Source: Nocardia testacea NBRC 100365 (GTDB lineage: Bacteria > Actinomycetota > Actinomycetes > Mycobacteriales > Mycobacteriaceae). Taken from it: a stretch of DNA of 53,485 nucleotides. Positions 34,040 to 42,594 of the stretch are shown piece after piece; the first letter of the stretch is position 1; every line of letters starts with the position of its first letter. Location: contig NZ_BAGJ01000060.1 of the NCBI RefSeq assembly GCF_000308775.1, positions 1-53,485 of the forward strand. Direction: 5' to 3'. Below the pieces are notes generated by a model. That model ran no database searches. It saw nothing but the letters and a program-made list of their open reading frames with translations, and was not told the origin of the DNA. The position numbers and the translations under genes are program-made.

Positions 34040-35200
34040 TCAGGCGGGCGGCGCCCAGGACAGCACCGGTCCCAGCGCGCGCAGGGCGGCGGCGTCCGGC
34101 AGCAGGCGCAGCACGGTGTCGCGCACCGGCGCCACTCCGGGCAGCGCGAGTTGCAGCGCGGCGCCCATCCGGTGCGACAGCCGGGCCAGCGGTTGTACCC
34201 GGGCGCGGCGGATCCGGTCGTATTCGCCGAGCGCACCGGCGATATCGGGCGTCCGGTCGAGCACGGCCGCCAAGGTAACCGCGTCCTCGACGGCCAGATT
34301 CGCGCCCTGGCCCAGGTTCGGGGTCATGGCGTGGGCCGCGTCGCCCAGCAACACCGCCCGTTCCCGCACATAGGTGTCCAGCGACGGCAATTCGTAGATA
34401 TCGTGCCGCAGTATCGCCGCCGGATCGGCCGCCGCCAGCAGGGCCGGAATCGGATCGTGCCAGCTGCCGAATCGGCGGCGTAACTCGTCCAGTTCCCCGC
34501 CGGGATCACGCTGTCCGGCGGCAAGGTTCGCGGTGCCGAACATGTACACGCGGCCGTCGCGCAGCGGCGCGATACCGAAACGCTGCCCGCGACCCAGGGT
34601 CTCCCCGCCGGAAAGTACCGGCTCGGCCGGGGTGACGATGGTCCGCCAGGCCGTGTACCCGGCATACACCGGGCGCCGGGCCCGCGGCCACAACGTGGCG
34701 CGGAGCGTGCTGTTGATCCCGTCGGCACCGAGCACCAGATCGGCCTCGCTGGTTCCGCTGCTGTGCCGCACCCGGACACCGCGACCGGTGAACTCGACGC
34801 CCTGCACCGCACACCCGAATCGCAGGGAGCCGGGCCCGAGCACGGCGCGCAGAATGTCCGACAGCTGGTTGCGGTGGATCACCACCAGATCTCCGTAGCG
34901 GTCGCGGAGGGCGTCGATATCGGTGCGGGACAGCCAGCGGCCGCCGGTATCGCGCATCCCACCCTCGGTCGCCGCGAGCGATTGCCGGCGGATCGCGCCG
35001 CCGGCACCGATCACATCGAGACCACGCAGCCCGTTGGGCCACAGGCTCAGTCCCGAACCGGCCGGTTCCACCTCGACGGCCCGTTCCAGGACTTCGACCC
35101 GCCAGCCGCGCTGCCGTAACGCGATCGCGGCCGTGAGCCCCGCGACTCCCGCACCCACGACCACCGCCCGGCGCTCGGTGCCCACCGGTTCCGTGCTCAT
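34040..35200 (-). CDS. FAD-dependent monooxygenase (PHBH fold)
   Basis: 386 residues starting MSTEPVGTERRAVVVGAGVA, with GAGGTGGTG upstream. The dinucleotide-binding motif is VVGAGVAGLTAAIALRQRGW, the DG motif is LVLGADGINSTLR, and the GD motif is VLLGDAAHAMTPNLGQGANL, all three marks of class A flavin hydroxylases. Between them lies a substrate domain with GRVYMFGTANLAAG. It probably hydroxylates an aromatic compound with NAD(P)H and oxygen; the substrate is unknown. It stands alone and is convergent with speE. Upstream lies a large inverted repeat. Confidence 0.92.
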   Translation of the reverse strand: MSTEPVGTERRAVVVGAGVAGLTAAIALRQRGWRVEVLERAVEVEPAGSGLSLWPNGLRGLDVIGAGGAIRRQSLAATEGGMRDTGGRWLSRTDIDALRDRYGDLVVIHRNQLSDILRAVLGPGSLRFGCAVQGVEFTGRGVRVRHSSGTSEADLVLGADGINSTLRATLWPRARRPVYAGYTAWRTIVTPAEPVLSGGETLGRGQRFGIAPLRDGRVYMFGTANLAAGQRDPGGELDELRRRFGSWHDPIPALLAAADPAAILRHDIYELPSLDTYVRERAVLLGDAAHAMTPNLGQGANLAVEDAVTLAAVLDRTPDIAGALGEYDRIRRARVQPLARLSHRMGAALQLALPGVAPVRDTVLRLLPDAAALRALGPVLSWAPPA

Positions 35201-35505
35201 CACCACCTCCGTTTCGGAGCTCTGCTGTTCGCAACGATATTCGGCGCGTGCCGGCGGGGTCGTATCGACGGCTGCCGCGCGTTCGTTTCGTCGGTTGCTG
35301 CGTGTCTCGCTCGCGTTCCGCCGGTCCACCGGGCGCCGCGGCCACAGTGTGGCGCGGAGTGCGCACTTGCTTCTACCCGGCGCCGAGCATGAGGAAGTTG
35401 CTGTTCGTGAGGGCGGATGGAACGCAGGCGGTCGAGTCGGCATCCGTTCCGGCCCTCGAATGCCGACACAACCCACATGCGTCGAGTTTTACGAGACACC
35501 TCAAA

Positions 35506-35602
35506 GGGTTGAGGCCCGTCTCGCCGTTTCGGCCTCGAAGCGCATGCGGCGAAGCCGCGAGTCTCGAGGCCGAAACGGCGAGACACAAGGGGGCCTCAAC
35601 CC
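35506..35602. repeat. 97-bp nested inverted repeat in the gap 35201-35658
   Basis: Outer arms GGGTTGAGGCCC (35506-35517) and complement (35591-35602) and adjoining 21-bp arms (35518-35538 and 35564-35584) are all perfect, broken only by a 6-base bulge at 35585-35590. The inner loop has its own small hairpin (GCGGC-GAA-GCCGC). Total paired length is about 33 bp. It lies downstream of the kinase and upstream of the monooxygenase. No gene is seen in this gap. Confidence 0.85.
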
Positions 35603-35603
35603 C

Positions 35604-35622
35604 GCGGCGCCGAAGGCGCCGC
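35604..35622. terminator. 8-bp hairpin next to the large inverted repeat
   Basis: GCGGCGCC-GAA-GGCGCCGC is a perfect stem with a 3-base loop, 36 bases after the kinase stop on the minus strand. A run of A follows on the plus strand (T before the stem when read with the kinase), so it is not a classic intrinsic terminator. Confidence 0.45.
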
Positions 35623-35658
35623 CAAAAAACACAGCACTTCGGCGAGTGAGCCCACTTC

Positions 35659-37668
35659 CTACCTCGGCACCTGGGAAGACCCCGGTGGCGGGGAGATCGG
35701 TGCGGAGGTGGAGGCCGGGGCGGGGGTGACAAGGGGAGTCGCCGGGGAAGCGGTGGCGGGAACGTGGCCGGAGGATGTGGCGATCGCGCTGCCTCGGGGC
35801 CGCGGCTGCTCACTGGTCCCGCTGCTCGCGGCGGCGCTCGTCTCTTCGCCGGTGCCGGTGGTTTCCGGCGGGGTCGTCGTCGTGGTGGTCTCGCCGGTGG
35901 AGGGGGTGGTGGTCGGCGTGCCGGTTCCGGGGTCGGTGGTCGTGGTGGGGGAGGTCGGCGTGCCGGTCGGCTCGGTCGTGGTGGTGGTCGAAGGTGCGGC
36001 GACAGTCGTGGTCGGCAGCGGAGGTTCGGCAGGCGCGGGCGTTTCCTCGTCCACCGGCTCACTGGCGGGGGTGGTGGGTGTGTGCTCGGTGACAGTGGTC
36101 GCCGGTGCGGCCGGGGGCGCGGATGGAACCATCGGCGCCGTATGGGTTTCCGAAGGCCGCTCTTGTCCGGGAGGGCCCGGCGCCGGGGCGGGCGCGAGCT
36201 CGGCTGCCGGATCGCCCGGCGCGACCGTGGCCGGTACGCGCGACGGCATCGTGGGGACCGGTGCGTCGGTGACCGTGGTGGTGCCCTCCCGGGTCAGGGC
36301 CAGTGCCGACACACTCATGATCGCGGTCAGCAGTGCGGCTACCGCAGCCGCGGTCTTGGCACGGGTACGGGACCGCGTGGCGGGCGGGTGGTCGTTCGGC
36401 GTATCGAGGGCGAACGAGCGGCCGGCGAGCGGGGCGAGGCCGGGTGGGTCGTCGCCCGGTCGGAACCTGCCGGGTGGATTGTCGGCGGGTGAGAAGCCCG
36501 CAGGCGGGTTGTCGGCCAGGGAGAAGCTGCTGGGTGGGTTGTCGGCTGGGGAGAAGCTGCTGGGCGGGTTGTCGGCGGGTGAGAAGCCCGCGCCCGCGGG
36601 TGGGTTGTCGGCCGGAGAGAAGCTGCCGGGCGGGTTCTCGGCGGGCAAGAAGCCGGTGGGTGCGTCGTCGGCCGGCGTGATGACGGGCGTTCCGGTGTCC
36701 GGTCGTGCGAAGAGGTCGGATGTGTTGTCGATCGGTGGGTTGGGTGCGCGCGAATCGGTCACCGGAGGATCGCCGGGCTGCGGATCGTCGGCCGGCAGGT
36801 CGTTCTCCGGCGCGGTGCCGGCCGACTGTGTGCCCGTTACCGGCAGACCGGACGGGACCAGCGCCTGCCGCGCCGCCGCCGCCAACTCACCGGCCGACCC
36901 GTAGCGTTGGTCCGGATCCTTGGCCAGTCCGCGCGCGACCACCGCGTCGAAGGCGGACGGCAGACCGGCGGCCGAGGGCAGCGGCGGCCGTTCGGTGAGG
37001 TGTGCGGCGATCTGCCGTTCCACGCTCTCGCCGGTATACGGTTTCGTACCGGCCAGGCATTCGTAGAGAACGCAGGCCAGGGAGTACACATCCGAGCGCG
37101 CGTCGACCTCGTCCAGCGTGAGTCGTTCCGGCGCCATATAGGCGAGCGTGCCGATCATCGTGCCCGCGCGGGTGAGGGTGGTGTCCTGACTGCTGCGGGC
37201 GATCCCGAAATCGATGAGGTAGGCGAAACCCTCCGCCGTGATCAGGATGTTCGAGGGTTTCACGTCCCGGTGCACCACCCCGCCGGCGTGTGCGGCATCG
37301 AGGGCGGCGGCGATCTGGGTGACCACGGCGACGGCCTCGGCAGGGGGCAGCGATCCCTTGTCCGCGAGCAGCGACGCCAGGTTGGGGGCCTCCACCAGGC
37401 GCATCTCCAGGAACAGGCGGCCGTCGATCTCGCCGAAATCGTGGATCGGCACGATATGCGGTTCGTGTAACCGGGCCACCAGCTGGGCTTCCCGCTGGAA
37501 ACGCCGGCGATACACGGTGTCCTGCGCGAATTCACGCGACAGCACCTTCACCGCCACCATGCGCTCGGTCCCGGTGTCGTAGGCGCGGTGTACTTCCCCC
37601 ATGGCGCCCGCCCCCAGTGGATCGAGCAGTCGGTAGCGACCGAACTCTGTACCTTCCACACCTTCCAC
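35659..37668 (-). CDS. Receptor-type Ser/Thr protein kinase with NPP-repeat linker and Thr-rich exterior
   Basis: 669 residues. The kinase domain is at 10-270: GAGAMGEV (Gly loop), Lys41 in VAVKVL, HRDVKPSN with catalytic Asp135, DFG at 153-155 and the activation loop with TTLTRAGTMIGTLAYMAPE, where threonines are likely autophosphorylated. A long juxtamembrane linker holds six FSPADNPP-type repeats (about 345-400). One membrane helix lies at 439-459 (AAAVAALLTAIMSVSALALT). The external part is 210 residues of Thr/Pro/Ala-rich, probably glycosylated wall-spanning sequence with no PASTA repeat. It is a Hanks-type Pkn kinase; the signal sensed is unknown. It is last in a run with the subtilase and an 86-residue protein. 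Confidence 0.93.
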   Translation of the reverse strand: MEGVEGTEFGRYRLLDPLGAGAMGEVHRAYDTGTERMVAVKVLSREFAQDTVYRRRFQREAQLVARLHEPHIVPIHDFGEIDGRLFLEMRLVEAPNLASLLADKGSLPPAEAVAVVTQIAAALDAAHAGGVVHRDVKPSNILITAEGFAYLIDFGIARSSQDTTLTRAGTMIGTLAYMAPERLTLDEVDARSDVYSLACVLYECLAGTKPYTGESVERQIAAHLTERPPLPSAAGLPSAFDAVVARGLAKDPDQRYGSAGELAAAARQALVPSGLPVTGTQSAGTAPENDLPADDPQPGDPPVTDSRAPNPPIDNTSDLFARPDTGTPVITPADDAPTGFLPAENPPGSFSPADNPPAGAGFSPADNPPSSFSPADNPPSSFSLADNPPAGFSPADNPPGRFRPGDDPPGLAPLAGRSFALDTPNDHPPATRSRTRAKTAAAVAALLTAIMSVSALALTREGTTTVTDAPVPTMPSRVPATVAPGDPAAELAPAPAPGPPGQERPSETHTAPMVPSAPPAAPATTVTEHTPTTPASEPVDEETPAPAEPPLPTTTVAAPSTTTTTEPTGTPTSPTTTTDPGTGTPTTTPSTGETTTTTTPPETTGTGEETSAAASSGTSEQPRPRGSAIATSSGHVPATASPATPLVTPAPASTSAPISPPPGSSQVPR

Positions 37669-37756
37669 GAGCTACGGATATCACATCCGGTGACCGATCA
37701 CAGCACCCCACCGGCGGGGATGAGGGTGGAATCACGCGCGGACGAGCGGTTTTCGG

Positions 37757-38017
37757 TCAGCGGCCGGGTTCGTCGCGCCCCATGGACCCGGCGTCGCCGA
37801 GCGGCTCTACGGGTGGGTCCGCGAACACCGTGGCCGCGCTACCGGTGGCCAGCCGGGCGGCCGCGCTCGCGGCCACCCGGAGCGCGAACCGGCCGGTATC
37901 CGGGTCGACCGCGATCAGACCGTATTCACGGTCGACTTCGTCCTCGGCCAATCCCAGCTCCCGCAGGGCGTCGGCCAGGCCCGACCCCGGGGGCAGTGAG
38001 ACGGTCAGTAGCGGCAT
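37757..38017 (-). CDS. Small protein paired with the subtilase
   Basis: 86 residues starting MPLLTVSLPPGSGLADALRE. A compact alpha/beta pattern is visible: LGLAEDEVDREYGLIAVDPD, TGRFALRVAASAAARLATGS, then a Pro- and Gly-rich tail. It begins nine bases after the subtilase stop, so the two are almost certainly translated together. I recognise no family. It could be a propeptide-like inhibitor, adaptor or substrate of the protease, given that it is encoded next to it and that the protease has no propeptide of the secreted type. Confidence 0.7.
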   Translation of the reverse strand: MPLLTVSLPPGSGLADALRELGLAEDEVDREYGLIAVDPDTGRFALRVAASAAARLATGSAATVFADPPVEPLGDAGSMGRDEPGR

Positions 38018-38026
38018 TCCCCCAGG

Positions 38027-39337
38027 CTACGCGCGGGCCGCCGCCTTCTGCAGCTCCGCCAGCAGGGCTTCGGGTTCGACGATGCCGTACCCGTAGTCGT
38101 AGTCGAATCCGGCGCCCGCCCGATCCCCCGCGGTGCTGCGCAACAGTTCCCGCAAGCGGGCCGGCGGTACCTCGGTCGCCGTCCATCGGGTGCGGAAGGC
38201 GGCCACCACTCCGGCGAGAACCGGGCAGGCGGCGGAGGTGCCGGTATCCGGCGCGTCGGCGCCGAAGGCAGTGGAACCGAGGAAATGGGTGTAGGCGCAG
38301 AGGTCGGGTTTGTGATCGGCGAGCCGGCCGGGACCCTGCGACGAGTACCCGACCCGCTGACCACCGGTGTCGATACCGCCGACCGACAGCACACCCGGAT
38401 GCGAATTCGCTCCGGTGATGGGTCGATCGGGATAGGCGCAGCGTCCGTCGGGACAGTCACGTCCACAGTTTCCGGCGGCGAAGAGGATATCGGCGCCCGC
38501 CGCGTCCAGACCGGCGACGATGACGTTGAACGGGTGGTCGGGGTTGTCGGAGTAGTTGCCCGGGTCGCCGACCGGGAAATCCCACTGTGGTGCGAACGAA
38601 CCCCAGCTGTTGCTGACCACCAGGGCCCGGCGGTCCGCCGGCTGCGCGGTCAGCACGGTCCGCAGATGGGCGAACGCGGCGAGCGCGTCGGAGAGCAGAC
38701 CGTCCATCCGGCTGCCGCCGGAACGCGTGCTCTGCAGGAGCGGAATATCCAGGAACGTGGCCTGGGGTGCGGCGATGAGCGCGTCGAAGGCGCACATGGT
38801 GCCGTGGTCGACCGGGAATTCGCCGGCGGTGCCGCGGACCCCGGCCGGGTTCCAGCTCCGGGTGGGGTCGATCGCTATCGCGGCACCGGCGGCCCGCTGC
38901 ACCGCCGCAGCATTGATCCCGGTGTCCAGCACGGCCACGGCCACGCCCGCACCCGTCAGTCCGGCGGCGGTGAGCTCGTCGCGGCCGAGCCGGGCGGCGA
39001 CATCGGTCCAGGTGCCGACCGGGCCGGTATCACCACAGGTGAGTACCGGTTCGATCACCGGGTCGGCGAAAATTCCCGTCACGCCCGGCGCGCCCGCCAC
39101 CGCGGCCCGGGCGGCCGGGTCGTCGTCGGGGATCTCACCGCGCACCACATATGAGCCGCCGCCCCCGCGCGTATCACTGGCCGTCGTGGCAGCGGGGACG
39201 GACACGGCGCCGTAGCCGGAGTCGACGGTGAAACCGGGGACCTCACCGGTGAGCGCGGTGGCGGAGATTCTCGACGCGGAATCCGTTGCGGCGGAGATCA
39301 GTTCAGGGGAGGGGCGGAGCTCGATGAGGACTCGCAT
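38027..39337 (-). CDS. S8 family serine peptidase without signal peptide
   Basis: 436 residues starting MRVLIELRPSPELISAATDS. The catalytic triad is complete: Asp138 in AVAVLDTGIN, His178 in VDHGTMCAF and Ser368 in DTGTSAACPVLAGVVAA; the oxyanion Asn290 is in FAAGN. The first 130 residues form an N-terminal domain that is not a usual I9 propeptide and has no export signal, so the enzyme appears to act in the cytoplasm. Cysteines are grouped near NCGRDCPDGRC. The start and the whole triad look intact. It is followed by its 86-residue partner and then the receptor kinase, which suggests a signalling or quality-control unit. Confidence 0.9.
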   Translation of the reverse strand: MRVLIELRPSPELISAATDSASRISATALTGEVPGFTVDSGYGAVSVPAATTASDTRGGGGSYVVRGEIPDDDPAARAAVAGAPGVTGIFADPVIEPVLTCGDTGPVGTWTDVAARLGRDELTAAGLTGAGVAVAVLDTGINAAAVQRAAGAAIAIDPTRSWNPAGVRGTAGEFPVDHGTMCAFDALIAAPQATFLDIPLLQSTRSGGSRMDGLLSDALAAFAHLRTVLTAQPADRRALVVSNSWGSFAPQWDFPVGDPGNYSDNPDHPFNVIVAGLDAAGADILFAAGNCGRDCPDGRCAYPDRPITGANSHPGVLSVGGIDTGGQRVGYSSQGPGRLADHKPDLCAYTHFLGSTAFGADAPDTGTSAACPVLAGVVAAFRTRWTATEVPPARLRELLRSTAGDRAGAGFDYDYGYGIVEPEALLAELQKAAARA

Positions 39338-39808
39338 CCCGCCATAGTGCCCCGGGAGCCGGTGGACGGCAATCGCTGCGCAACCGGATGCCGGCGACGA
39401 GGCGCGGGGGACCGGCTCCTTCCACGGGGCGGGTGCTGCCCGTGCCGACCACGGCTTCGCGGTGACATCGAGGCCATCGGCTCACCGGCCGGACTCCGGC
39501 GTGCGGATTCGGCACTCGAGGGCGGCGAGCATGCGGGCCGTCACCGTCACGGCTGTCCGGGCCACTGTTGCCGACCGGGTAACTCGGAAAACCACGCTGT
39601 GTGGCCTCCCCACCGGCGTGAAACCGCATCGGACGAGAACCGGTCGCCGGAGGCCGCGCGACACGTCGGCGACCGCACCCGTGGAATCGGTCACTGTCCT
39701 GGCAGACCGGCCCGTGTTGCTACCACGGCGATCGGGCCCGGCCGGGCAGTGGCCGCCGGATCGGCGAGGGCCTTCCGGTTCCACCGGTGCCGCGAGTCGC
39801 GGCCCTGC
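39338..39808. other. Gap without a supported gene
   Basis: About 470 bases lie between the subtilase start and the helicase stop, both on the minus strand. Open frames exist on both strands, but none has a ribosome site, recognisable motif or protein-like composition. I see nothing else that I can support here. Confidence 0.6.
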
Positions 39809-41125
39809 TCACCGGGCATGGACCGGCGCGGCGATGCGATGTTCGGCCAACCTGCCCAGCACCGCCTGATTGGCCTCCCAGCCGTCGGGAAACTTCACCG
39901 GCACCCCGAGGTAGACCGGTTCCGCGGAGGGGTGCGCGTCGAGGAGTTCCCCGATCCCGGCCCGGCCGACGACGATACAGGCGTGCCGGTGCCGTGAGGC
40001 CAGGACGCACAACCGCCCGGCCTCCAGGTGGAACGCGCCCGCGTCGCGGCGGCCGGACAGTGGATGCAGGATGACCGTGACGTCGTATTCGCGGCCCTGC
40101 AGCCGATTCGCGGTATCGACGGTGACCGTTTCCGCCACCGTTCCCGCCAGTGCGTCGCGTACCGCCTGGGCCTGGTCGCGGTGCGCGGTACCGACCGCGA
40201 TACGGGTCGCGTCGATCCCGCGGCTGCCGTGTTCGGAATGCGCGACCCCGCCGCGTTCCAGCAGCCGGCAGGTGAGGTCGGCGATGGCCGCCACGGCTTC
40301 GCCGTCGGTGCGCAGTGTATGCCGCGCGGGAAGTTCGTAGTACGCCCAGCCGTGCGCGGCCGCTTCGTCCAGGACGTCGTCCACCGGGCCCCGCAGCCCG
40401 CGGGTGGTGAATTCGAGCCGGCGCTGTTCGGGCCGGGTCCCGGCGGCGAACGGCGCGAACGGGTAGAACGCCGAGGACACCACCGAGGCCGCCGAGGGCG
40501 GCAGCCGCCACGACACCGGCAGCGTGTGCACCGGGATACCGGCATTGTGATTGAGCATCACGGCCACCGCGCTCATGGTCGGATCCCAGGACAGACCCGC
40601 CCAGCGGTCACCGTCGACAGTGGCGAACGGGTCGAGCTGGCCGGGATCGCCGACGAACAGGCCGCGTTCGAACCGGTTGGCGATGCGCAGCAACATATCC
40701 GAGCGCATCTGGTAGGCCTCGTCGACGATCGCATACGACCAGCGGCCCTCGTCCAGGGTGGCCCATTTCGCGGCAGTGCCGATCACGATCGCGCATTTCT
40801 CCAGATCGGCGGGCCGGTTGGCCACCTCGACATTGTCGCGGTCGATCCGCGCGCTGCGGCGGTAGTCGCCGGCGGACAACCGCCCGATCAGCAGGCCGGG
40901 GTCGGCGGTGGCGAGCCGATCGATGAGGTCGTCGACCTGTTCGTTGGTCTGCGCCACGATCATCCGCTGTTCGTCGTCGGCCGCGGCCAGCTGCCGGGCC
41001 GCGCGCACCACCAGGGTGGATTTACCCGCGCCCGGCGGTGAATCCACCACCAGGGCACGATGGGCGGCATTGTCGAGGTCGGCGAGGATCCGGCCGACCA
41101 CCTCGTCCGCGGTGCTCACGACCAT
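39809..41125 (-). CDS. SF1 helicase, Upf1/Dna2-like (AAA_11/AAA_12)
   Basis: 438 residues from ATG 41125, with GGAGGA directly upstream. Helicase motifs in order are DSPPGAGKST (motif I, 29-37), AIVDEAYQM (motif II DEAxQ, Asp135), GDPGQLDPF (motif III, 159-167), VSWRLPPSA (motif IV area), VDTANRLQGREYDVTVI (motif V) and LCVLASRHRHACIVVG (motif VI). The DEAxQ and GDPxQL forms are those of SF1B Upf1/Dna2-type helicases, not UvrD. It is shorter than those enzymes and lacks extra domains. It is the last gene of the four-gene operon and overlaps the preceding gene by 10 bases. Possible job: unwinding DNA or RNA for the associated nuclease. Confidence 0.88.
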   Translation of the reverse strand: MVVSTADEVVGRILADLDNAAHRALVVDSPPGAGKSTLVVRAARQLAAADDEQRMIVAQTNEQVDDLIDRLATADPGLLIGRLSAGDYRRSARIDRDNVEVANRPADLEKCAIVIGTAAKWATLDEGRWSYAIVDEAYQMRSDMLLRIANRFERGLFVGDPGQLDPFATVDGDRWAGLSWDPTMSAVAVMLNHNAGIPVHTLPVSWRLPPSAASVVSSAFYPFAPFAAGTRPEQRRLEFTTRGLRGPVDDVLDEAAAHGWAYYELPARHTLRTDGEAVAAIADLTCRLLERGGVAHSEHGSRGIDATRIAVGTAHRDQAQAVRDALAGTVAETVTVDTANRLQGREYDVTVILHPLSGRRDAGAFHLEAGRLCVLASRHRHACIVVGRAGIGELLDAHPSAEPVYLGVPVKFPDGWEANQAVLGRLAEHRIAAPVHAR

Positions 41126-42594
41126 TCCTCCGCGAGCTCGAGGGTGGGTTCTGGCGGCGGTCCGCCGTGGGTCCACGGGGTCTCCTCCCGGGGCGGGAGT
41201 TTGGCGGGCGGGCCGCCGAAACCGGTGGGGGAGAACCGGGCGAAACCGATCGCGTCGCCCTCTTCGGGGACGCTACCGGCGGCGGGGTTCTTGCCCTGCC
41301 CCATCCCACTGATCAGCTCCAGCTGGATCACATCCTCGTCCACCGCGACGACCTCGGCTTTCTGTGCGGGCCGGTCGATCCGGATCAGCGTTTCGCCGGG
41401 GCGGGCCCGGAAGGGGTCGGCGGTGTGGACCCACAGATACGGGCGCGGTACCTCGCGCGATTTCGGTTTCGCCCGCCGGTCGGGTTCGCAGGCGCTGACC
41501 GTGCCCTGGAAGGCTTCACCGACCAGCCGGTATTCGATGAGGACCCGGGGATCGTCGAAGGCGCGCTGGGCCTGGAAGGTGTCCAGCGCCTGTTCCTGTT
41601 TGAGCAGTCGCCGGGTGGCCGAGACCGCCGAATCGCGGCGGGCCTGCGGATACCCCTCCGGGATATCGGCCACGAACCAGGAGAACGCGGCGCGATCGTC
41701 GGTCCAGCGTTTGGCCACGCTCGCGCCTTCCGGCAGCGCGCGCAGCAGTTCCACGGCCCGCCACATCAGCTGCCAGGTCGGTTCCAGTTGCCCGCGCAAT
41801 GCCTGCTCGAGCCGTTCGGTGGCCACGACTTTGGCCCATTCGTGCTGGGCGCCGTCGTAGGCGGCGATCAAGGGCGCCAGCTCTTCGTTGTCGAAGCCGG
41901 GGTCGGTGGCCGGGCCGGCGGGCGGATAGGCCAGCGGATCCTCGGCCAGGGCCGCGGCCTCCGGTCCCGTCATCCCGGCGGGCGGATCGATCCAGCCCAG
42001 CAGGGCGGCGAGATTACCGTCCTCGAGCGCGGACTGTCCGGAGGCCCAGTGCGTGGTGAGTACGGAGGTCATCGCCAGGCACACACTCGAGCCCGGGAAA
42101 TCGGAGCGGTCACCGAACCAGGTGAGCCAGCGGCCCAGCAGGGGAAGCGATTCCGGGACCGCGTTGTCGCCCTCGGTGCGATGGAACCGCACCGACCGGC
42201 CCAGCAGGCGCAGAAATTCGGCGCCGCCGGGATTGGGCACCAGCAGCTGCGGCGCGTCCAGGTAGCGCAGGTAGGCCTCGCCGGTCGATTTCACCGTCAG
42301 TTCCTCGGCGTCCTCACAGAACGACGAGATATAGGGCAGCACCCGGTCGGCGAAGTGTTCGATGAATCGCAGGCGCAGCACCCGGTCGCGCGGCTGGGCC
42401 ACGATCAGTACGGTCGCGTCGTGCGGGGAGGAGCCGAGTGCGACCGCCAGCGGTGCCGCGGCCTCACCGGCCAGCCGCAGCGGCACCAGCACGAGAGGAC
42501 GATCCGAGAGGTGGTAGTGCCGCCGGTCGGCGATGGGCTCGGCGCGGCCGCTACGGGCCGCGGTCACTTTCGCCAGCGCGCTGAGCACGCTCAT
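41116..42594 (-). CDS. Unrecognised 492-residue protein of the nuclease-helicase operon
   Basis: It starts MSVLSALAKVTAARSGRAEP; the ATG overlaps the stop of the nuclease gene (ATGA), and the 3' end overlaps the helicase start. I know no family for it. The N-terminal 250 residues are mixed alpha/beta (PLVLVPLRLAGEAAAPLAVA, DATVLIVAQPRDRVLRLRFI, SVRFHRTEGDNAV). The central part is helical (EWAKVVATERLEQALRGQLE, RRDSAVSATRRLLKQEQALD). Near residues 370-440 it has strand-rich sequence (VLIEYRLVGEAFQGTVSACE, TLIRIDRPAQKAEVVAVDED) that resembles an OB-like or beta-barrel module often joined to helicases. A DNA-binding bridge between nuclease and helicase is a reasonable guess, no more. Confidence 0.75.
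   Translation of the reverse strand: MSVLSALAKVTAARSGRAEPIADRRHYHLSDRPLVLVPLRLAGEAAAPLAVALGSSPHDATVLIVAQPRDRVLRLRFIEHFADRVLPYISSFCEDAEELTVKSTGEAYLRYLDAPQLLVPNPGGAEFLRLLGRSVRFHRTEGDNAVPESLPLLGRWLTWFGDRSDFPGSSVCLAMTSVLTTHWASGQSALEDGNLAALLGWIDPPAGMTGPEAAALAEDPLAYPPAGPATDPGFDNEELAPLIAAYDGAQHEWAKVVATERLEQALRGQLEPTWQLMWRAVELLRALPEGASVAKRWTDDRAAFSWFVADIPEGYPQARRDSAVSATRRLLKQEQALDTFQAQRAFDDPRVLIEYRLVGEAFQGTVSACEPDRRAKPKSREVPRPYLWVHTADPFRARPGETLIRIDRPAQKAEVVAVDEDVIQLELISGMGQGKNPAAGSVPEEGDAIGFARFSPTGFGGPPAKLPPREETPWTHGGPPPEPTLELAEEWS

Noticed and set aside
39338..39808. Small genes in the gap before the helicase stop
   Set aside because: Frames on both strands are Arg/Pro-rich, lack ribosome sites and resemble nothing.
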